DNA of 8,628 nt from Gemmatimonadaceae bacterium. GTDB lineage: Bacteria; Gemmatimonadota; Gemmatimonadetes; Gemmatimonadales; Gemmatimonadaceae. The DNA lies in the NCBI GenBank assembly GCA_025356185.1, contig JANXUN010000500.1, forward strand, positions 1 to 8,628, written 5' to 3'. A program made the translations under genes and the position numbers. Of this stretch, positions 1-3,665 are shown one piece after another. Each line of letters opens with the position of its first letter. Within the stretch, counting starts at the first letter, position 1. The notes under the pieces were generated by a model. That model was not told the origin of the DNA and did not search any database. It saw only the letters and a list, made by a program, of their open reading frames with translations.

Positions 1-498
1 CGAAATCATTCCAACAACGGCGGGGCCTACGTTCGATGAGATCAACACGGAGCGCTGCAAGACCGTTTGTGCGCGCCAACCACGACGCAGGCGGGCGAGT
101 GCAACACTGCCGCCAATCATGTTGACGATGCCAGCGAGCGACAGCGCCAACCATACGATCATGAGCGGCGTGGTCAGCTGCGGCGCTGACGCGCGCCATC
201 GCGCAGCGAATTCAGAGTTCCATGTTTCGTTAATGACTGCGATGGCCGGAGTAGTCACGGCGGCAGCCCCGACATTGGGCTCTATTGCCGTCGCGTTCGG
301 GAGCGCGACCACGCCTTGAAGATTTCCAGCGCCGAGTGTCAGTGCGGCGATTGGCGCGACGATCGATAACACGATCGCTGCGCACCACACGCCGCGCACT
401 GCCGAACGTCCACGCAGCAGGATGCGTTCAACGCGCAGTGCGGCCAGCGAAAAAACAAGCGCGACAAGCGTTGCATAGAGCATCCAGTCAATCAGCAT
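1..498 (-). CDS. BlaR1-like M56 family membrane metallopeptidase, N-terminal part (runs off left edge)
   Basis: The frame is open for 166 codons from ATG 498 to the window edge, so this is a partial gene. Hydrophobic segments lie near residues 5-21, 37-56 and 112-135, as in the N-terminal membrane domain of BlaR1/MecR1-type peptidases. Near residues 151-164 is VLISSNVGPAVVGM, which resembles the conserved 'S..VGPAVVG' stretch before the HExxH zinc site of M56 proteins. The HExxH site itself is outside the window, so activity cannot be judged. In the family, the membrane protein senses a signal and causes loss of the BlaI-type repressor. The start overlaps the end of the upstream blaI-like gene by 11 bp. 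A GGAGG ribosome site (505-509, minus strand) sits 6 nt before ATG 498, which fixes the start. The family assignment is confident; the ligand and substrate are unknown. Confidence 0.88.
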   Translation of the reverse strand, partial: MLIDWMLYATLVALVFSLAALRVERILLRGRSAVRGVWCAAIVLSIVAPIAALTLGAGNLQGVVALPNATAIEPNVGAAAVTTPAIAVINETWNSEFAARWRASAPQLTTPLMIVWLALSLAGIVNMIGGSVALARLRRGWRAQTVLQRSVLISSNVGPAVVGMIS

Positions 499-868
499 CG
501 TCGGCCTCCAACAACTTTTCGTCGAGCAGCGCGCGCAGCCGTCGCAACTCGGCGGGCGTTACCTCACGCTCAGTGACAAGGTGCGTCAGCAGCCGCTCTG
601 TCGAGCCGCCAAAAAGTTTGTCGACCATGCGCGACGCAGCGGTGGCGCCGGCGTCTTCACGCTTTACACGCGCGCGAAATCGATGCGCTTTGCCTTCTTC
701 CGTGTGCGAGACATGGTTTTTTTGCTCAAGAACGGTGAGCACCGTCAGCACGGTGTTGTGCGCTAACTCGTCGACGAGTCTCGCGCGCACCTCAGCGACG
801 GTCGATGGCCCTCGTTCCCAGAGAACAGCCATGATGTCGAGTTCGCGTTCTGTGAACGTTGGCGGCAT
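488..868 (-). CDS. BlaI/MecI/CopY-family transcriptional repressor
   Basis: This 126-aa protein has the normal family length. The N-terminal winged helix (about residues 5-72) carries the family pattern 'LT..E..IM..LW', here FTERELDIMAVLWERG, and the recognition region AHNTVLTVLTVLEQK (36-50). The charged C-terminal half (about 75-126) would be the dimerisation part. No Cys-rich metal site is visible, so it is BlaI/MecI-like rather than CopY-like. By family, it is a DNA-binding dimer that represses its own operon and is inactivated through the downstream M56 peptidase. An AGGAGA ribosome site (873-878, minus strand) lies just before ATG 868. The downstream peptidase gene overlaps it by 11 bp, the classic repressor-sensor operon. 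The promoter and palindrome upstream fit autoregulation. Regulated targets beyond this operon cannot be read here. Confidence 0.95.
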   Translation of the reverse strand: MPPTFTERELDIMAVLWERGPSTVAEVRARLVDELAHNTVLTVLTVLEQKNHVSHTEEGKAHRFRARVKREDAGATAASRMVDKLFGGSTERLLTHLVTEREVTPAELRRLRALLDEKLLEADDAD

Positions 869-937
869 GTGGTCTCCTATGACTGTCGGTGCTGGAAATT
901 CATCAGAGGGAGCGCTTCGCGCCTACGCACCAGGCGC

Positions 938-959
938 ATCTCCTAGATATATAGGAGAT
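938..959. promoter_or_regulatory. 22-bp palindrome, candidate BlaI-type operator
   Basis: The left arm ATCTCCTAGAT (938-948) and right arm ATATAGGAGAT (949-959) match in 10 of 11 positions as an inverted repeat with no spacer. The site overlaps the end of the -10 hexamer and the expected start point of the blaI promoter, where a repressor would block initiation. It does not obviously resemble the TACA/TGTA operator of staphylococcal BlaI/MecI, so the assignment to this BlaI protein is inferred from position. It also lies upstream of the plus-strand thioesterase gene and could act on both directions. Confidence 0.6.
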
Positions 960-985
960 TATGAGCACTACCGGCCGCTCGTCAA
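958..985 (-). promoter_or_regulatory. Predicted sigma70-type promoter of the blaI-like/M56 operon
   Basis: Read on the minus strand, TTGACG (985-980, 5 of 6 to TTGACA) is followed by a 16-nt spacer and CATAAT (963-958, 5 of 6 to TATAAT). The expected transcription start is near 951, giving a leader of about 80 nt before ATG 868. The -10 element and start region are covered by the palindrome at 938-959. The call rests on hexamer match and spacing only. Confidence 0.65.
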
Positions 986-1044
986 GTGGGTGCGGCGAAA
1001 ATTCGGCATTGGCGGCGGGGGCGGACGCCGTCAAGATTCTGTAA
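961..1044 (+). other. Possible 27-codon upstream ORF abutting the thioesterase start
   Basis: ATG 961 is preceded by AGGAG (953-957, only 3 nt spacing). The frame runs 27 codons to TAA at 1042-1044, directly followed by the thioesterase ATG at 1045 in the same frame. The peptide is Ser/Gly/Ala-rich and I recognise nothing in it. The thioesterase start lacks its own clear ribosome site, so stop-restart coupling is possible. Against this, the AGGAG belongs to the palindrome arm and the spacing is short, so the ORF may be chance. Confidence 0.25.
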
Positions 1045-1467
1045 ATGACCGACAGCCATCAACGCATCGCCGAGAGCTTTCACCGACAAGGGCTGATGAT
1101 CTCGCTTGGCGCGACGCTCGACCACGTCGCGGACGGCGAGGTGCACATTGCGATGCCATACTCTGAACGCTGGACGCAGCAGCACGGTTTTGTGCATGCC
1201 GGTGCGATCACGAGCATCGCCGATAGTTCGTGCGGGTATGCAGCGCTGACCAAGGTCGCGCCAGAGTTGGATGTGGTGAGCGCTGAGTTCAAGATCAATT
1301 TGTTACGCCCCGCGATCGGATCACGTTTTGTGGCGATCGGGAAAGTGCAGAATGCGGGCAAATCGTTGACGGTGTGTACGAGCGAGGTGCGCGCGTTCAC
1401 TGATGCTGGCAATGACTACAAGGTGATCGCCATCATGCAGGCGACAATCATGACGATCCGACCTTAG
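1045..1467 (+). CDS. PaaI-family hotdog-fold thioesterase
   Basis: The protein has 140 aa, the usual length for a single hotdog domain. QQHGFVHAGAITSIADSSCG (residues 45-64) matches the PaaI/4HBT pattern 'hGfvHgG...laDsa.g': a His-Gly turn before the central helix and an acidic residue, D60, in the likely catalytic position. Family members hydrolyse acyl-CoA or aryl-CoA thioesters in the cytoplasm, usually as tetramers or dimers of dimers; the substrate cannot be read from sequence. The first residues (RIAESFHRQGLMISLGATL) align with the usual family N-terminus, which supports ATG 1045. No clear Shine-Dalgarno precedes that ATG, which directly follows the stop of a possible 27-codon ORF. The gene is divergent from the blaI-like gene and is followed 12 bp later by a VOC-fold gene, probably in one transcript. 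Confidence 0.9.
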   Translation: MTDSHQRIAESFHRQGLMISLGATLDHVADGEVHIAMPYSERWTQQHGFVHAGAITSIADSSCGYAALTKVAPELDVVSAEFKINLLRPAIGSRFVAIGKVQNAGKSLTVCTSEVRAFTDAGNDYKVIAIMQATIMTIRP

Positions 1468-1479
1468 CGAGGCACACCA

Positions 1480-1848
1480 ATGCCCAATCTTGCTGTTACC
1501 GAAATCAAAGCGTTCGTCCCGTCAAAGAACTTTGAAGTCTCCAAGCAGTTTTACAAAGACGTGGGTTTCACGATGGCGTCCGACGGCGGGGGCGTCGCGT
1601 ATTTTCATTTCGAGAATGCGGCATTCTTGCTGCAGGATTTCTGCGCGGCGTCGTTTGCTGAGAACTATATGATCAGCATGCTTGTCGAGGATGTCGACGC
1701 ATGGTGGCAGCAGGTACACGACAGCGGCGTGGCCGAGAAGTATGGTGTGAGGCTTTCGGCGGTGGAGTTGCAGCCGTGGAGAATGCGGGACTTCTGTTTG
1801 ACCGATCCGTCCGGCGTGATGTGGCGGATCGGTCAAAACGTGAAGTGA
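1480..1848 (+). CDS. VOC (glyoxalase/bleomycin-resistance) superfamily protein
   Basis: The 122-aa protein is the usual size for two beta-alpha-beta-beta-beta units. Typical features are the first strand with FVPSKNFEVSKQFYKDVGF (12-30), the middle segment YMISMLVEDVDAWWQQV (63-79, the common 'vddvda...l...G' helix) and the end FCLTDPSGVMWRIGQ (105-119, the 'DPdGnl.e' strand). The usual metal ligands look absent: no His in strand 1, and the Glu expected after 'DPSG' is replaced by VMWRI. A metal-free binding or bleomycin-resistance-like role is therefore more likely than glyoxalase chemistry. The ligand is unknown. The start is ATG 1480 with GAGG at 1469-1472 (7 nt spacing), 12 bp after the thioesterase. 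It converges on the minus-strand gene ending at 1865. Confidence 0.85.
   Translation: MPNLAVTEIKAFVPSKNFEVSKQFYKDVGFTMASDGGGVAYFHFENAAFLLQDFCAASFAENYMISMLVEDVDAWWQQVHDSGVAEKYGVRLSAVELQPWRMRDFCLTDPSGVMWRIGQNVK
1797..1837. repeat. 13-bp perfect inverted repeat (strong hairpin) at the convergent gene ends
   Basis: TTTGACCGATCCG (1797-1809) and CGGATCGGTCAAA (1825-1837) are exact inverse complements separated by 15 nt. The element lies inside the last codons of the VOC gene, 9 nt before its stop codon, and just beyond the end of the opposing gene (1865). No T-run follows on either strand, so it is not a canonical intrinsic terminator. It could block read-through or protect 3' ends for both convergent transcripts. 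Part of the sequence is constrained by the conserved DPSG region. Confidence 0.6.
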
Positions 1849-1864
1849 GGGCCGAACGAGCCGT

Positions 1865-2467
1865 TTAGTAGTTCTTGGCCCAACCGCCGGTGACGAACGT
1901 GATTGTGGGCGCGCCGGTCACGCCCAAATGCTTCATGGCGCCCTTGAGTTCGGGGCTGCTCGCAAACGCCGTCAACGCTCCGTGCGTTTCGGCCTGGTGG
2001 TAAACCACGACGAGATTCGGGTTCTCGACCGACCGATTGACCGCATCGCCGATGATCCCGCCGGCGGCGCGAACGTGAGCCGCCTGTTTGTAACCGTCCA
2101 TCCACGCGTCGTAATTGGCGACGGTATGTGACACCATCATCGACGGCAGCGTGCGGTCCCACACGAGGTGTTCGTAGGTTGGCGTCATAAATGTTGCATG
2201 GGGCGCGCTGGTCACACCTGACGTACGCATGAACTCGTGCAGTCTAGGAGAGGATGCGAAGGCTTGGACTTTTGCAACGTCGGTGATCGCCATGTAGATG
2301 CTCACATCGTTCGGATTGTCGTGTCCGCGATTGATGTGATGTCCAAGAATTCCGGCGGATTTGCGCGCGCCTTCATCGGCATCGAAGTGCGGCTTCCACG
2401 AATCAAAATCGGCGACGGTGTGATTGATGACGACGGCGGCGGGCGGAAGCGGGCGGGTTGTGGTCAT
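1865..2467 (-). CDS. Tandem-duplicated alpha/beta-barrel-like (possible ABM superfamily) protein
   Basis: The 200-aa protein is made of two homologous halves, about residues 11-95 and 109-193. From HTVADFDSW (16-24) and HTVANYDAW (114-122), the two 80-residue stretches align without gaps and share 33 identities (about 41%). Shared blocks include NPN (51-53, 149-151), AFASSP (69-74, 167-172) and SGVTSAP versus LGVTGAP. The 'NHTVADFDSWK...F' opening and 'V.aFasSP.L...M...GV...P' end look like small dimeric alpha/beta-barrel proteins, so the fusion would make an internal pseudo-dimer. No signal peptide is visible, so it is probably cytoplasmic. An ATG at 2530 is in frame but would overlap the marR gene. 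ATG 2467 has AGGA (2475-2478) at 7 nt spacing and is preferred. It lies 31 bp downstream of marR and is probably co-transcribed with it. Function is unknown: ligand binding, quinone monooxygenase-like or stress-responsive are possible. Confidence 0.75.
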   Translation of the reverse strand: MTTTRPLPPAAVVINHTVADFDSWKPHFDADEGARKSAGILGHHINRGHDNPNDVSIYMAITDVAKVQAFASSPRLHEFMRTSGVTSAPHATFMTPTYEHLVWDRTLPSMMVSHTVANYDAWMDGYKQAAHVRAAGGIIGDAVNRSVENPNLVVVYHQAETHGALTAFASSPELKGAMKHLGVTGAPTITFVTGGWAKNY

Positions 2468-2498
2468 GCGAGAGTCCTGGAGGTGGGTGGTGAGGTCT

Positions 2499-2981
2499 CT
2501 ACGGAAACGTGCCAAGCCGTTCAATGACATGATCGATTAATTCGGCAAGTTGCTTCAAGTCTTTCTGGCTGACATTGCCGAGCAGTGCAGTGGGCATGTG
2601 ATCGACGTGCGGATCGACTGACTGCGTGAGCGCGAGTCCAGCCGACGTGATGCCCACTTCAACGAGGCGGCGATCCGACTCGCTGCGAACGCGATCGACC
2701 AATCCGCGTTCGCTGAGTCGATCAACCAGTCGCGTGATGTCGGGGTCGCGTGAGATCATGCGCGTGCCGAGTTCACTACTTGGGAGCCGTGCGGGATGAC
2801 TGCCGCGCAGGATGCGGAGTGCATTGTACTGACTGAGCGACAGATTGAATTCGCTCTTGAGGAATCGTTCCCATGGCTCGGTGATGCGGGACGTCAGCAG
2901 TCGGAGCCCAAGCACGACTTCTTGTTCTTTGGTGGCGAATTTGCGCTTTTGCTTCAGCGCCGAGGCGAGGGATCCAGACAT
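2499..2981 (-). CDS. MarR-family transcriptional regulator
   Basis: From ATG 2981 the protein has 160 aa, typical for MarR. The winged helix-turn-helix spans about residues 49-115: LSLSQYNALRIL (48-59), the recognition region SSELGTRMISRDPDITRLVDRLSERG (68-93), and the wing VRSESDRRLVEVGITSAG (98-115) with the hallmark 'SxxDRR...V.lT..G'. The flanking helices would form the dimer and ligand pocket. A longer frame begins at TTG 3017, but those bases form the predicted -35 element and palindrome, so ATG 2981 is preferred. No ribosome site precedes ATG 2981; promoter spacing suggests a leaderless transcript. By family, it represses its own promoter and nearby genes and releases DNA on binding a small aromatic or oxidant ligand. 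The duplicated-barrel gene follows in the same operon, and an ArsC-like gene is divergent. Confidence 0.95.
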   Translation of the reverse strand: MSGSLASALKQKRKFATKEQEVVLGLRLLTSRITEPWERFLKSEFNLSLSQYNALRILRGSHPARLPSSELGTRMISRDPDITRLVDRLSERGLVDRVRSESDRRLVEVGITSAGLALTQSVDPHVDHMPTALLGNVSQKDLKQLAELIDHVIERLGTFP

Positions 2982-2988
2982 GGTGGAA

Positions 2989-3014
2989 ACGATAGTCGTC
3001 GCAACGACTATCGT
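2989..3014. promoter_or_regulatory. 26-bp palindrome, candidate MarR operator
   Basis: The arms ACGATAGTCGT (2989-2999) and ACGACTATCGT (3004-3014) are perfect inverse complements around a 4-bp spacer (CGCA). The palindrome fills the spacer and -10 of the predicted marR promoter, a position where MarR dimers commonly repress themselves. It also lies just upstream of the ribosome site of the plus-strand ORF at 3028 and could control both directions. That MarR is the ligand is inferred from position. Confidence 0.7.
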
Positions 3015-3017
3015 CAA
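2989..3017 (-). promoter_or_regulatory. Predicted marR promoter (TTGACG-17-TATCGT), apparently leaderless
   Basis: On the minus strand, TTGACG (3017-3012) is followed by a 17-nt spacer and TATCGT (2994-2989). Seven bases separate the -10 from ATG 2981, so initiation is expected at or next to the A of the start codon. This would explain why no Shine-Dalgarno precedes that ATG. The -35 matches 5 of 6 and the -10 matches 4 of 6 consensus bases. Confidence 0.6.
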
Positions 3018-3027
3018 GAGGAGAGAT

Positions 3028-3117
3028 ATGGATGAGCACGCTAACCTCAGGCTTGTGCGAGCTGGCTTCGCGGCCTCAACGTATGCTCACGAGTCACTCT
3101 TACTAAGGCATTCATGA
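3028..3117 (+). CDS. Possible 29-codon leader ORF upstream of the ArsC-like gene
   Basis: ATG 3028 is preceded by AGGAG (3019-3023, 4 nt spacing). The frame ends at TGA 3115-3117, giving an ATGA overlap with the ATG of the next gene at 3114. Such an overlap usually marks translational coupling. The peptide has no recognisable domain or signal sequence. It uses codons that look uncommon nearby (TTA, CTA, AGG), so it may matter for coupling or regulation rather than as a protein. It begins 14 bp after the candidate MarR operator. Confidence 0.35.
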   Translation: MDEHANLRLVRAGFAASTYAHESLLLRHS

Positions 3118-3617
3118 TGCGTGGTCGCTTGCGTTACCTGTCGATACTATCGGCGCTTGTCGTGTGTGGTCAGCACGTCGACGCGCAAAAGGCCTCGTTA
3201 GCCGACGTGAAGCCGATGTTGTTCGTGTGTGAGCACGGCACCGTGCGGAGTTTGATCGCAAAGGTGTTGTTCGAGGAATACGCGGCGGAAGTCGGCCTGA
3301 ACATGAGAGCCGTGTCGCGCGGCACGCGAGCTGATTCGCTTGTGCCGCCGTGGCTGCTGCAGAGTTTCGCGACCGCTCACGTTCAACTCGGCTCGTGGCG
3401 TCCGCAAATGTTGCTTCCGAACGATCTTACCAATGCGTCGTATGTCGTCTCCTTTGACGTGCCGGCCGCAGCGACGGCCGGTGCGAGAGTCCCACGCGCA
3501 CAGTGGGACAGCTTGCCATCGGTGAGTAAGGACTACGCAATTGGTCGCGATGCGATCAAAGTGCGTGTGCATCGCTTGGTCGACTCACTCAAGAGCGCCG
3601 GACGCGTCAAGCGCTGA
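3114..3617 (+). CDS. Exported low-molecular-weight phosphatase / ArsC-like protein
   Basis: The 167-aa protein begins with basic residues and a hydrophobic stretch (LSILSALVVCG, 9-19) ending near VDAQ (22-25), which looks like a secretion signal, so the mature domain would be periplasmic. The mature part opens with LFVCEHGTVRSLIAK (36-50). C39 and R45 form the CX5R(S) phosphate-binding loop of low-molecular-weight tyrosine phosphatases and thioredoxin-type arsenate reductases. The C-terminal part SLPSVSKDYAIGRDAIKVRV (133-152) matches the final helix region, but the usual 'DP' holding the general acid is not present (PSV instead). The protein may therefore be a divergent phosphatase or a binding protein. 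AAGG (3105-3108) precedes ATG 3114; ATG 3117 is equally possible. No ars genes are adjacent, so an arsenate role is not supported. It is divergent from marR. Confidence 0.82.
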   Translation: MMRGRLRYLSILSALVVCGQHVDAQKASLADVKPMLFVCEHGTVRSLIAKVLFEEYAAEVGLNMRAVSRGTRADSLVPPWLLQSFATAHVQLGSWRPQMLLPNDLTNASYVVSFDVPAAATAGARVPRAQWDSLPSVSKDYAIGRDAIKVRVHRLVDSLKSAGRVKR

Positions 3618-3625
3618 TTCGATAT

Positions 3626-3643
3626 GCAGTGATTTATCGCTGC
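3626..3643. terminator. Weak hairpin between convergent genes
   Basis: GCAGTG and CGCTGC flank a short AT-rich loop between the ArsC-like gene (end 3617) and the permease gene (end 3666), giving about six pairs including one G-U. No T-run follows on either strand. It is the only stem I see in this convergent gap, so a terminator role is a weak guess. Confidence 0.25.
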
Positions 3644-3665
3644 GACCGCGCTCACGGATGAGCTC

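Noticed and set aside
42..75. Possible frameshift in the M56 gene before the VGPAVVG motif
   Set aside because: An initial reading suggested a stop at 42-44, but careful codon placement from ATG 498 shows the conserved motif is in the same open frame; the stop is out of frame.
285..1166. 293-codon open frame on the plus strand
   Set aside because: It lies antisense to the blaI/M56 genes and crosses the blaI promoter and thioesterase start. The product is Arg/Ser-rich low-complexity with no domain, typical of a GC-rich shadow frame.
2468..2530. 21-codon N-terminal extension of the duplicated-barrel protein
   Set aside because: It would overlap the end of marR and adds no conserved sequence. 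ATG 2467 has an AGGA site at good spacing.
3030..3113. Possible recombination (attC-like) site between marR and the ArsC-like gene
   Set aside because: I looked for paired core sites and imperfect stems. Only short, bulged stems are present and no integron-type core pair is seen.
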